Origin: Rhodococcus sp. B50
Lineage (GTDB): Bacteria > Actinomycetota > Actinomycetes > Mycobacteriales > Mycobacteriaceae
Length of the DNA stretch: 64,000 bases
NCBI RefSeq assembly: GCF_013602415.1
Contig: NZ_WPAG02000003.1
Span: 434,001-498,000 of the forward strand
Direction of reading: 5' to 3'
Shown here: positions 52,305 to 62,006 of the stretch, one piece after another
Position numbering within the stretch: position 1 is the stretch's first letter
Layout: each line of letters begins with the position of its first letter
The notes under the pieces: model-generated
Told to the model about the DNA's origin: nothing
Databases searched by the model: none
Seen by the model: only the letters and a program-made list of their open reading frames with translations
Made by a program: the position numbers and the translations under genes

Positions 52305-54599
52305 TTGCTTTCGGCGTGTCGCGGGACGCCACGAGCGTGAGCGCGTGAGGAAAGTGGTACATCACTTCACCCGTCCCATCCGGGGGTATCCCGGCTATGG
52401 CACCGTTTCGTCACTGTGACGTACTAGTGGCGTTTGATTTCATCAAGACGAGTTTGCATTCGAACCAATCTTGTTGTGCCTGAGAGGCATCGACACGTTC
52501 CGGTCGGATGCACCGGAAAGCGCGTGCAATTCCGGCCACGTAGCAGTATGAACGTCCAGGTCTCAGTCTCTTCGGCCTGCGTCTGCGTCTTGTTTCGACC
52601 CTGCGGTTTACCGCGGTAAACCGCAGTCCCTTTCCCGGTTGCAGCTTTCTGGGAATCTCGAACTGCTCATTCGCCAGGAAGCGCGTGACCCTAGGTCGCC
52701 CGATCTCACCAGTTGACCGCCTGTTCGCGGTCTGCGGCCGTTGATGTGGAGCTCGTCCTTGCCACCCGCGTCGCAGAAGGTTCGCCAGCAACAACTTCTT
52801 TGATGGTTGTCTCGGCCGTACTTTTGTTATCCGGGCGATTCCGGTTTCTCCGGGGTCGGTGCTTCCGCTTTTAGCTTCCCCCTTCAGTGCTTCTTACACC
52901 CCCTCCCCCACTGGTGACGACTGTCTATTAAGAGCGGGATCGGCTTGGCATCTCCATCGACGATTGAGCCAAGGACTCGTTTACCGCGGTAAACTGCAGG
53001 CCTTAACCGAGTCTTATGCAGGCTTCTTCAGGCGGAGGTACCCGGGCTGGTCGAGGACTTCTTATTCGGCGCCAGAAGGTCGGCCCGGTTTACCGCGGTA
53101 AACCTCAGGGAGCTTGCAACTCCCAACGGAACCTACCGTGCGCCGCGAACAATAGGCACGGGCTCGGGCTCTATCGCGTCCTGATGGGCGAGAATGCCGA
53201 GATACGAACGCGGATCGGCATAGGTTTACCGCGGTAAACTAACTCCCGATTCCTCCCTGCAGCCTTGGGCACAACGTACGATCCGTGAGGCCACGACCGC
53301 AGCAGCGCCGTCTATGCGACACGCTTACGATCACAATTATGTCCGCGTTTCCCGCGCCGAGTCCCCTACAGAGCGGCAAGACACAGCTGACCATCACGGT
53401 TTACCGCGGTAAACGCGTCCCGGTACGGGCTCGACGCGATGCGCTCACAACCGACAACTGAGGAGCCGCGGCGAGGTACTCGCGGCAGCCCGCTCGGCAC
53501 GATGGGAACACGCGAAGGCTCCAGCCCGTCATTGGACCCCTCGGGCCGACCGTGGTTTACCGCGGTAAACCACAAGAGAGCAGCGCGGTCGATACGTCTT
53601 CGTCCACCAGGCTCGGTTTACCGCGGTAAACAGGCGCTGTTGCGGCAGTGTGGGCGCCCGCCGGCTTGCGGTTCGGTAGATAAGCGCGAGATTCGTTTAC
53701 CGCGGTAAACCGCGTAGTCGATTCGATAACGGACGTCCGCACGTCCACAGCCTGACGGTGATCTAGCACGCCAACAGCGGCACACGCTACACGAGCAAAC
53801 CGCACCTTTTCCCTTACGCACTGTTGCATCCCGTTGAACCATTGCGTTCCGCGCACGTGGACGACGGAGGAAGTCATCTGTTCTCCAGTGGTTTACCGCG
53901 GTAAACCACTGGGCGATCTTCTCGCCTGGGAACCATATGACGGCGGCACACGCCGAGCAAGGGCAAATAACAGCAGTGTCGCTGTTTACCGCGGTAAACA
54001 GCGCGTGAACTCGCGGACGTTACCCGGCGGGGCGATCGGAACGCACCGACAAACAGTTCGCCGATTAGGTAAACGGGTTCGGAGAGCTGAACCTGCGCCT
54101 GCCGGTTAGGGGTAGACTCCGCGCGGTGGTTTACCGCGGTAAACCGACACATCCCTGTCCAGGAACTTGAGCACTGCCCAGTGGAACGTTCTTGAAGCGA
54201 CTACCTGTGGACAGCTAGGTTTACCGCGGTAAACCTGGGACTGACGTAAACAGCCCAGACCTCAATCGTGATCTGCGGCACAATGCGTAGCCACTGAAAT
54301 GTCGATGGCCAAGAGGATACGCATCCACCCCGCGTCCAGAGAATGTTGTGCACAAGGCATCCATCATGGTCCATCAACCCGACGCAAAGGGGGAGCGTAG
54401 GCGGTTTACCGCGGTAAACCGCAGCCGAAGCTTGAGGAGGTCGGTGGCGGGAGACCCCTGCAAGCTGATCGACCACAGTCGTTCCCGTTTACCGCGGTAA
54501 ACCGCCTTACCTGAAAGGGTGTACCGCCCGAAGGCATGCGTGTGCAGGCGTCGTGGAGCGCACCATCGTCCGCATCGATTTCTCATACCACAAAGAAAT
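52305..54599. other. non-coding replication/partition region
   Basis: No reading frame with a family motif is present. The stretch holds the 14-copy palindrome array (52601-54502) and AT-richer sequence between sites than in neighbouring genes. The first 300 bases (52305-52600) show nothing else. Confidence 0.7.
52601..54502. repeat. 14-copy array of the 16-bp palindrome GTTTACCGCGGTAAAC (putative parS cluster or origin)
   Basis: Fourteen identical copies of GTTTACCGCGGTAAAC start at 52606, 52979, 53088, 53224, 53399, 53555, 53616, 53695, 53891, 53984, 54129, 54219, 54404 and 54487. Spacing is irregular (61-373 bases). In several copies the symmetry runs further: 26 bp at the first copy (52601-52626), 28 bp at the ninth (53885-53912), 22 bp at the sixth, tenth and thirteenth, 20 bp at the twelfth. 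I saw no further copy elsewhere in the window by eye. The sites lie between parA and the replication gene; the GTTT...AAAC symmetry is like that of chromosomal parS (TGTTTCACGTGAAACA). Confidence 0.95.
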
Positions 54600-55907
54600 C
54601 TAGTGATGTCCGTGTGTTGTCGAACGCTTGCCATGTAACAGGTTGCGGATGTGTGCCATGGCGGTTGCCCGCGCGACTCCCGAGGTCGCTGTCGCAGATC
54701 GTCCCGCGGCAGAGTGTGCAGCTGCGCGACGTTGGGCATCGCGGTCTTGTTTCGCGGCTTCGGCCCGTTCGGTGGGGGAGGGGAGTGACCAGTCGATCGC
54801 AGCAAGTCTCCACCGAAGGTAGCGCACGGGGTGCTTCAATGAGTCCCGCGTCGGCCACATCCATCCACGTCGACGGGTGTCCTCGTTGAGTGCAGTCGCG
54901 ATGTCACGACCAGACCAGCGGTGAGGATCGACGTAATGGTCCCTGAGAGCGTCGCAGACGGACCCGATGTGCTCAGTGGTATCGAGACATGGAGTGAGCG
55001 CAACTAGGCCCGCAGCGGCCCTCTGGAGGCTGATCGGACGCGGTCCCTGCCCTCCTTCATGTGAGTGATCGGGCCTGCGCGCGCTCGCGCGCGTTGTCTT
55101 GTACTTCTTAACAGAAGTACAAGTACCAAAAGATAGAGCAACAGATTGGGGGTCAAGGCCACCGCTCTGTGGATAACTGGACCGATGGGGTTCGTCGGCT
55201 GCCAAGGACGTTCCGGTCCGGCGGCGCACGACGGACGAAGGCTGAGCTGCACGGGCGGGTGCGGTCTGAAGGACCACCGCTTTGGGGGAAAGGAGAGCCC
55301 AGACGCTGGTGGCCTTGACTTGTTTGCGTCCGTGGTGTGCTTCAGCGGCCCACTGTTCGAGGGTGCGAAGAAAGCGGCCGCGGATCATTTCGCGGGCCAG
55401 TCCGAGGGCGGCCAACACTCGGCGAGCACGCTTGAGCACGGTAACGGAGACCCCTGCACGTTCTGCGAGCACGTCACGAGAGGCTGTCACGCGTCGGCCT
55501 GTGCGCAAGTCCGCGAACGAGGCCATGCTCACAGCGACGGCAAAGACCCGTTCGGGGTCGGCGTGATGCTGCCGGCAGATATTTCTGCCTTCTTCATGGT
55601 TGAGCATTTCGCGGACCTGTCGTTGCCATTGCGCGCGCCCCGACCAAATGGGAGTAGTGGATTGCAATTGTGGCGGGACAGGAAGGGACCATGTGTAGCC
55701 GCGCTGATCGCTTTCTTCATTCATTTTTTCGACGCGTTCTATATTCGCTATGGCGCGCGAAACCGAATCGGAATATTCAATATCCTGAGAATCGGAAAGG
55801 GGAGAGGCGACCAATATCTGCTCCGGGCGTGAGATCCGCTCATCGGAGCTGGTCGAAAAGGTTGTTTGCGGTTCAGGGCATGGGGTACCCTGAGACGTAC
55901 CAGGCAC
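54600..55907 (-). CDS. putative plasmid replication initiator
   Basis: From GTG 55907 (AAGGGA upstream) the product is 435 residues. The N-terminal 75 residues are low-complexity; the body has SGRAQWQRQVREMLNHEEGR, VSMASFADLRTGRRVTASRD and VLAERAGVSVTVLKRARRVL (a helix-turn-helix), then GRDIATALNEDTRRRGWMWP and PVRYLRWRLAAIDWSLP. This layout fits HTH-type replication proteins of mycobacterial and rhodococcal plasmids, though I do not recall a close named match. An internal ATG at 55724 would give 374 residues. It is the only candidate initiator here and sits at the array's end. An inverted repeat lies inside the gene (55098-55123). Confidence 0.65.
   Translation of the reverse strand: MPGTSQGTPCPEPQTTFSTSSDERISRPEQILVASPLSDSQDIEYSDSVSRAIANIERVEKMNEESDQRGYTWSLPVPPQLQSTTPIWSGRAQWQRQVREMLNHEEGRNICRQHHADPERVFAVAVSMASFADLRTGRRVTASRDVLAERAGVSVTVLKRARRVLAALGLAREMIRGRFLRTLEQWAAEAHHGRKQVKATSVWALLSPKAVVLQTAPARAAQPSSVVRRRTGTSLAADEPHRSSYPQSGGLDPQSVALSFGTCTSVKKYKTTRASARRPDHSHEGGQGPRPISLQRAAAGLVALTPCLDTTEHIGSVCDALRDHYVDPHRWSGRDIATALNEDTRRRGWMWPTRDSLKHPVRYLRWRLAAIDWSLPSPTERAEAAKQDRDAQRRAAAHSAAGRSATATSGVARATAMAHIRNLLHGKRSTTHGHH
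55098..55123. repeat. 10-bp inverted repeat inside the replication gene
   Basis: CTTGTACTTC (55098-55107) pairs with GAAGTACAAG (55114-55123) around TTAACA. It is next to an alternating GCGCGC run (55077-55093) and an AT-rich stretch to 55150. In the protein it falls in a variable linker, so it could have a DNA-level role, such as an origin element. Confidence 0.6.
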
Positions 55908-58255
55908 GGTAAGTCCCTTCGGGGAACTGGGGATTCGGCAAGGAATCCCTGGTGAAAGCACAAAATGGAGACGAAGCGGCAACTTCGGCCCCAAAAAGAC
56001 GCCTAGCGGTGAAGGTGAAAACTAACGCCGTTAGGTGTTTGGAATTACGGTCGATCTCGGCAAAGTTCGACCGCATGACGAGCCCCCGCGAGGGGGCTTT
56101 GTCATGTGCTGTCAAGCATCATGTAGTTATGCGTGGAGGGTAAGGTTCGATCTCCTTCGGTCGACTTATATTTCTGACAGTAATTTCACCACATGATTCC
56201 CTTCATGTCGCGCACCGGCCCTAATTTATTTTCTCCGGTCGATCGCAGTGGGACGCGGACGGGAAACGCCGAAGCGTCGTATTTACGAATCGTGCCCTCC
56301 GGTCCCGCATTTCGGCCGGCACGATGAAACCCAGGCAGCATCGGCGCACCCCCCTGCCTACTGTCCCCGGCGCGCCGCAAGTCGTCTGAGCAGCACCATC
56401 GGCCCAGTACCGCGCTCGAAGGATGTCATCGCGCATGCCCGGAGCTCCGGTCCTGCCGTGTGTCGGACGCTGCCGGCAGCAACAGGGCCCGAGCAAGACC
56501 GTCGGTCCGTCACCTGCAGGACGGTGCTCCAGGCTGCAAGCGCGGACCGAAGAGATCAGGCCGGATGGCGTGGCCGTAGGACGCAGACGACGGTGCTGAT
56601 CTGTACGAACGGACGCGCGGAGGATCGGCTGGCGGCAGGTCCCTGTGAGGACGGGGCGTTCGGATCCTTCGACGGAGCGCCGTCCTTTCTGCATCGACCC
56701 TCATGTGCCGCGTCAATGAGTCCCGGAAGTCGCACCCGTTTCGACGAAGCAATGTCAAGCCACCATCGGGAGGACGCTTGAGTCGTGTGGGCGAGAAGCG
56801 AGTGTCCCGCGCGCGGGCCTGGCCGCACACGTAACCATCACTGTCTCGATTCGGCCTGGGACGCGCATGTGGGTTGACGGGGGATAGGGCGTGTCGGCGA
56901 TCGAGGGCGTAGGTGAGATGGGCGCGTTTGTGCGGGGCAGTTGCTTCATCTAGTCCAGTCAGTGACTGGCACACTGATCGAGTCGATGTGCGACAGTCGG
57001 CAGCGTGCAGTCCAGTGGTGCAGACCCGATGCTCAACACGAGACCGGATGCAGTTCGGTTGCGGAGGTCGGTGTCGCGTCTCGAGTGGTGTTCGGTCCAT
57101 GTGCACATCTGCGGACGGGTGCTGACTACTCTCCCGAATGACCTTCGCGATAGGAACCTCCGTCTCAGGTTCGGTCGTGTCGGGATCGCGTTCGGCCAAG
57201 GCGCCGCTCTTCGGAGGGAGGGGGAAGCCATCGATCCATCCGTTCGCTGCCTAGCAGCGGAGCGTCCTAATGTTTGCGGTCTGTCGCGCTGTATCCTGTG
57301 CAGGACGTGCTCCTCGGCGGCATGCGGCCGCGACAGCAATGCGGGATGCTTCGGGATGTAGCTGGCGTCCGTGGGACGGACATACCGTCGCCTTGCTGAT
57401 CATGTCGGCTTCTTCGTGCCGTCCCTCATCCGGATCGGTCGCGGTCCGTGCTTGTGGAACCGAAGGGAATCCCGGCTTCCGCCCGGATCGGCCCCGATGT
57501 TCGGATCGCACGTTGTCGTAGTCGTGAGAACGTGCGTGTTCGGGATCAGTAGTCCTCGATCGTCGAGATCGTGTCATGTGACGGATGAAACGAGCAGGAC
57601 CTGTTAGGGCTAGTCGCTCGAGGAAACACGGCGTTTTCGGCAATAGCGAACTGCATCGGGTGATCCGCCGTGCGAACCGAACCAGGGCCCACTGTCGACC
57701 GGCAGCGAGGGTGATACTGCGGCCGGTGCCACATCGAGCGCTTGTGGCCGATGCGACATTCAGAGCGACGTACGACAGACACGTAGAGTGCGAAATCCCG
57801 TGTCGTGCTGCCTGATTCACGCTGTGCTGCAATGGGACCGGGTGCCACCGGCCGATGGAACTGCAGAAACCGAATGTCGTTGCAAAAGGGTCGGAAGATC
57901 CTTCGAGATAGAGACCTTTCCTGCTCTGAACAAGACCGAAGGACTGCCCCAACCGATTGGTTACTCCATGGAATTCACACCCAGGGTCCAGTCCGCCGCA
58001 TGAGTCCCAGATCAGTGCCGACCGACAGCGACCACGGGGCGCTGGGAAGGAGCACCGAGGCGCGGGCAAGAAGCGGTATGGATTCCTGAGTTCCTTGCCC
58101 TCGACGGGTTCTGGGGCACCGTATCGGCGCGGACGTGCGACAATCCGTGAGTAGACTTGTACATGTCGGTGACGCTGGCATCGGAGTTGGTTTGCCTTGA
58201 TTCTCGAGAGGCTACTTACAGTCCGGTCGGATGCATTTGAAAAGGAGATCAACCT
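55908..58255. other. gene-poor region upstream of the replication gene
   Basis: About 2.3 kb with no frame I can support. It begins with the replication gene's promoter region and a hairpin terminator (56077-56104). Later frames are arginine/cysteine-rich and lack motifs. It may be decayed DNA or non-coding control sequence. Confidence 0.4.
56077..56104. terminator. hairpin terminator upstream of the replication gene
   Basis: AGCCCCC-GCGA-GGGGGCT (56081-56098) forms a tight stem, with TGAC and GTCA extending it outside a small bulge. On the + strand TTTGT follows. It could insulate the replication gene from transcription on either side. Confidence 0.65.
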
Positions 58256-58594
58256 GTGGCGCGTAGAACAATCGTTGAGACTTTCGACGACATCGATGGA
58301 ACTCCGGTGGAGGACGGCGGCGAATCGATCAGTTTCGCAGTTGATGGGGTGGAGTACACCATCGACCTCAACAAGAAGAATGCTCGCGACTTCCGGAAGA
58401 AGCTCGACTACTACATCGAACATGCGACCCGCATCGGAGGACGTAAGAAGCGAGCGGGAACTGCCCGGGCGTCGGATGTGAATTCGCCGAACCCCAAAGA
58501 GATTCGAGAGTGGGCAATCGGAGAGGGCTTCGAAGTTCCTGCTCGCGGACGTCTTCCTCAGTCCCTTGTCGATGAGTACGTCGCTGCTCACTGA
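58256..58594 (+). CDS. lsr2: Lsr2, H-NS-like nucleoid-associated protein
   Basis: The 112-residue protein opens MARRTIVETFDDIDGTPVED and has VDGVEYTIDLNKKNARDFRK in the N-terminal oligomerisation domain, and a C-terminal AT-hook-like DNA-binding part, NPKEIREWAIGEGFEVPARG with the key RGR at about residue 102. Lsr2 binds AT-rich minor groove and silences foreign genes. GTG 58256 follows AAAGGAG at 58241-58247. It is a plasmid-borne extra copy if the host has its own, and could mask fitness costs of the plasmid. Confidence 0.96.
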   Translation: MARRTIVETFDDIDGTPVEDGGESISFAVDGVEYTIDLNKKNARDFRKKLDYYIEHATRIGGRKKRAGTARASDVNSPNPKEIREWAIGEGFEVPARGRLPQSLVDEYVAAH

Positions 58595-59260
58595 ACATCG
58601 CCCCGTTCAGACCATTCCGGATGATCGAGCTGCCGATTCGGATCGGCTCCGCCCTCAATAATGGGCTCCGCCGAGGTGGCCTGAATTCAATCAGTCGGCG
58701 CAGTGTCGGTCGGTACCGTGGGATCGACCGACACTGCTCCACACGACGAGTAGCGCAAATGCGTCGTACTCCCTCAGATGGGAATGGTCGGATTTCTCGG
58801 TCCAATACGCTGGCGAACCAAAGCGGCAGGGCACGTCGGTATCTTCTGTCCTTGACGAAGTATCAGTGGGATGAACAGTGCGCGAGCGGCGCTTTCGTTG
58901 TGGGTCGGCAACCGGAACCAGCCGGACACGCAACATTGTTCGAGACCCATTCGGGTCCGTATCCCTTTCCGGGCGCACTCCCGGCTCGCTGACTGCGCTG
59001 AGCGATGATCTTGTACGCGGCTCTGTGACGGCAGGACACGCTCGCTGATAAACTCACCGACACGTGGTGGGGGAGCACAGCAATGGCGGCGGAATCCTCT
59101 TATTCGATAGACGTGACGTCGTCGGCCACGAAGGCGTCTCATCCGGGATGGATCGGGTTCTGAACTGAATGGGTGGCCCGCCTACACAGCACAATGGGAC
59201 CGGTGAGCCCATTGCAAGGTCCACAGCTGTTCCCCGGAACGCCACGAAGGTTCAAGCTGA
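58595..59260. other. gap without a recognised gene
   Basis: About 670 bases. The longest frame (58621-58992) has no motif. Nothing else noted. Confidence 0.4.
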
Positions 59261-59806
59261 TTGACCAAAGGGCATACTGCCCACATACGAGTACGCAACC
59301 GCCCTGAAGCCCCTTCCCGAACGCGTCCTGCCGTACCGGTCGATGTGTCGCCAGTGGTGCAACACTACGTCGAGCACTGCCGGCATGCAGTCGTCGACCG
59401 GGACTACGTGACCGACGACGGCTTTCATCTCGGCCGATGGGCCGACCGGCAACGAAACGGCCGTATCATCCGGACACTGCCGAAGGGACGTGAAGCCGAG
59501 CTGGAGGCAATCAATTTCGATTGGCAGGCAACACCTCCCGCAGGTGCCGACAACAAATACCGCAAAATGGTGCTCGAGCTCGCCACCTATCGCGAAAAGC
59601 ACGGTAGCGGCGAGGTCCCCAGCACTTTTGTCTCCGATGACGGTGAACCGGTGGGGGAGTGGCTGTATCGGAAGGTCCGCAAATGGCGTGATGGGGAACT
59701 GCCCGTAGACGAGCAGTCCGTCCTGTCGTTTCTCGGCGTATCTCCAGCCCCACGAGCACGAGGGCCGCGAACCGCCACGCGACGGCCTACGGTCGCTGCA
59801 CGCTGA
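59261..59806 (+). CDS. orphan helicase-associated (HA) domain protein
   Basis: The frame gives up to 181 residues from TTG 59261. Two HA-type repeats are visible: YVTDDGFHLGRWADRQRNGR with LEAINFDW about 25 residues later, and YREKHGSGEVPSTFVSDDGE with PVGEWLYRKVRKWRDGELP. The HA domain is a small helical, nucleic-acid-binding unit (PF03457) normally found in several copies after a helicase core. No helicase is present here. AAGG lies ten bases before TTG; a later start is possible. The tail is basic (ATRRPTVAAR). Confidence 0.75.
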   Translation: MTKGHTAHIRVRNRPEAPSRTRPAVPVDVSPVVQHYVEHCRHAVVDRDYVTDDGFHLGRWADRQRNGRIIRTLPKGREAELEAINFDWQATPPAGADNKYRKMVLELATYREKHGSGEVPSTFVSDDGEPVGEWLYRKVRKWRDGELPVDEQSVLSFLGVSPAPRARGPRTATRRPTVAAR

Positions 59807-59949
59807 CTACGGAGCGTGGCAGGCCCCGGTCGAAGATTGTGTGACTATTCAGCGATGAGGACGTGGACTCCGAGTTCGAATGTCGAACTGACGCTTGCGG
59901 CGACCCGAGTTCGTACGCCCACACGAGAGGAGTCTCGAAAGTGTCATGG

Positions 59950-60368
59950 TCACCGGAAGGCTGCCTCGCCGGTCAGCGCCTTGCCGATGGTCAGCTAGTG
60001 CACCTCGGAGGTGCCCTCGTAGGTCAGCACCGATTCGAGGTTGTTGGCGTGCCGGATGACCGGGTACTCCAGCGTGATTCCGTTGGCGCCGAGGATGGTC
60101 CGGCACTCACGCGCGAGGGCGATGGCTTCGCACCGAAGACGATACCGAAGCGGGCCTCGCCGAGGGAGGTCAGCGGTCCGCGCAGACCCTTGGCCTTCGG
60201 CAGCATCGCCGAGGCGGGCAGGCGCACGCCGTCGAGGACGAGCTCCGAGGTGACCGAGGCGCGTAGCGACAGCTTGGAGTGGATCTCGGGAGCGGAGAAG
60301 CCGGGGGTGTCGGTGGGGACGACGAAGCCGCGGATGTCGATCTCTTCCTGCTCGAGCAGGGAGCCGAA
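59950..60368 (-). pseudogene. glutaryl-CoA dehydrogenase remnant
   Basis: Three stretches in different phases together resemble the middle and C-terminus of glutaryl-CoA dehydrogenase: IRGFVVPTDTPGFSAPEIHS (near 60330), LGEARFGIVFGA (near 60160), and ILGANGITLEYPVIRHANNL then ESVLTYEGTSEVH (near 60010-60090). A TAG interrupts SEVH before LTIGKALTGEAAFR and the final TGA at 59950. About 90 residues of the C-terminal helical domain are deleted and phase changes occur. It is a dead copy, probably from a chromosomal gene. Confidence 0.85.
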
Positions 60369-61334
60369 CGCTAAGAGTCGGGTCAGCGGTCGAGCGTGGG
60401 CTCAGCAAGCAGGGACGAGACTCAGGGACACGTGCTCGAGGTTGGTGTCGCAGTGAGTACCGATTGATGCGATATCGGCCACGACGTCGGAAGGCAAGGT
60501 AGAGCGGCTTCTACTCGAAGGAAACGACGACGTCAGTTCCGGGCAGCGGCGCCGGTCTCCTCCCAATCGGGCAACGGCGGCACCTGCGTGGCGAGAGCGG
60601 AATCGGCAACGATGAGCACGACTGCAATCGCCCGTGCCAACGGACGGACCACGAGGCTGGAGATCATAAGAAATCGCTCTTTCTTCTTCGTATGCCATCC
60701 AGCGGAGGAGTCGACGAGTTCCCGCCGAGAGAACAGTCCTGCCGATCGTGGCAGGACCTGCGACTCGCGTGCCGGAGACAATCGCCCGAGCGGGTCACTC
60801 AGACGACAGCAACGGTAATGTTCTGTTCAACCATAGTTATGCTACTCGGTGCCAAAAATCAAGATGAAGGTAGCCCTTGGCGGCCTGACAGGGGCAACAT
60901 CCGGGCCATCGATCGTTCTGGGGCATCTATCGACGTCGGTTCGCCGGCACTATGTCCGTCGCGTTCGTGGGCGAGCCGCTTACGCTCTTCCTCAGCGTGC
61001 TGCGCCATTGCTGACGCGGTCACCTCCCGGTCTGGCCGAGGCCATCGATACCGGCGCCCGCACCCCGAACCCGGTGACATCGTCAGCTGACGGCTCCGAC
61101 ATCAACCGCACAGGCGCTGCCCCGTCCAACTGTTGAAACGGAGCGAGTCATCGTCGTTGCATCACTGCTCTGATTCGATCGTGCAGGTCATCGGCGGATT
61201 TTGCTGTGTCGGGCGTAGCTCCATCGGAGGTGGGGCCCATCTCGGCGTTGAGTGGCACAGGACCCTCCGTGGTGGCTTCCGGGGTCGGCCTCGCCGTTGG
61301 TAACGAACGCGATCTGTGTTCCGACCTATGATTC
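60369..61334. other. gap with weak small ORFs
   Basis: On the - strand 60533-60667 a 44-residue frame starts MISSLVVRPLARAIAVVLIV and looks like a signal-type hydrophobic segment. It has only a weak ribosome site and no known family. The rest shows nothing I can support. Confidence 0.3.
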
Positions 61335-61646
61335 GTGAACCTTCACAACGCACCGCTTGCTGCCGCGTCCTCGGCCGTCGCGTGCGCAGCTGCCGGAGTC
61401 CTTTTCTATGGACACAGTGTCGCTGCCGTCTTCGTCGGGGCTGCGATCTTCCTGATTGTGGTCAGCGCAGTACTGAGCGTGGCTCGGGATTCTGCCGGTG
61501 ATCTTCCGCCTCGATGTGCGATATGCCGACAGCGCACCGCCGATGCTGAGCACGGCGGACTGTGCTCATCGGCCTGTGCTGCGCAATACCGCGCGTTGAT
61601 GGACAGGCAGGAGGAAGAGGACCAGTGGTGGCGCGCCATCGCATGA
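61335..61646 (+). CDS. small membrane protein with CxxC-type C-terminal tail
   Basis: GTG 61335 opens a 103-residue frame. Residues 8-50 are strongly hydrophobic (LAAASSAVACAAAGVLFYGH, then AAVFVGAAIFLIVVSAVLSV), giving two membrane helices. The tail holds CAICRQRTADAEHGGLCSSAC, written here as CAIC...GGLCSSAC, a four-cysteine set like a small zinc finger (residues 60-80), and an acidic end. No family is known to me. No strong ribosome site is seen, which lowers confidence. Confidence 0.5.
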   Translation: MNLHNAPLAAASSAVACAAAGVLFYGHSVAAVFVGAAIFLIVVSAVLSVARDSAGDLPPRCAICRQRTADAEHGGLCSSACAAQYRALMDRQEEEDQWWRAIA

Positions 61647-61685
61647 CTCGAAGCAGCGGAAGGGGGCGTCGGTAGAAAACCCGCA

Positions 61686-62006
61686 GTGGTGCTCAGGAAT
61701 CTGCGACGTGAAACGAGCCTCGACGGAGCGGAACAGGCGGCCCGGCTCACCGTTTCCTCCATACACGTGTCAGACACGATGACAGTAGCGCACTACACCA
61801 TCGGCGCCTTCCCGTCACCGGGCGGATCGGACCCCGCCGACGCCACGCGCCGTTGGAAGGAAAGCGTGGCGCCGTCGCTCAATCGAGAGCGCAGACCCGT
61901 GGCGAGAGCGGCGGCGTCCGTGCTGTACCGCCACCGTTTGCTCGATCACTGGAGCGAAGTCGGTTGCACCGCGCAGAACCGTGCGACGCCGAACGCTTTC
62001 TCGTAG
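61686..62006 (+). CDS. 106-residue hypothetical protein
   Basis: A GTG-initiated frame starts MVLRNLRRETSLDGAEQAAR and ends NRATPNAFS. It follows the small membrane protein by 40 bases on the same strand. There is no clear ribosome site and no domain. Kept at low confidence because of its length and position. Confidence 0.28.
   Translation: MVLRNLRRETSLDGAEQAARLTVSSIHVSDTMTVAHYTIGAFPSPGGSDPADATRRWKESVAPSLNRERRPVARAAASVLYRHRLLDHWSEVGCTAQNRATPNAFS

Noticed and set aside
52601..54502. CRISPR array
   Set aside because: The repeats are short perfect palindromes, spacing varies from 61 to 373 bases, and no cas gene is near.
55146..55832. 228-residue + strand frame
   Set aside because: It is antisense to the replication gene and has no ribosome site or motif.
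57251..58591. 446-residue - strand frame
   Set aside because: It covers the antisense of lsr2 and is cysteine/arginine-rich without motifs.
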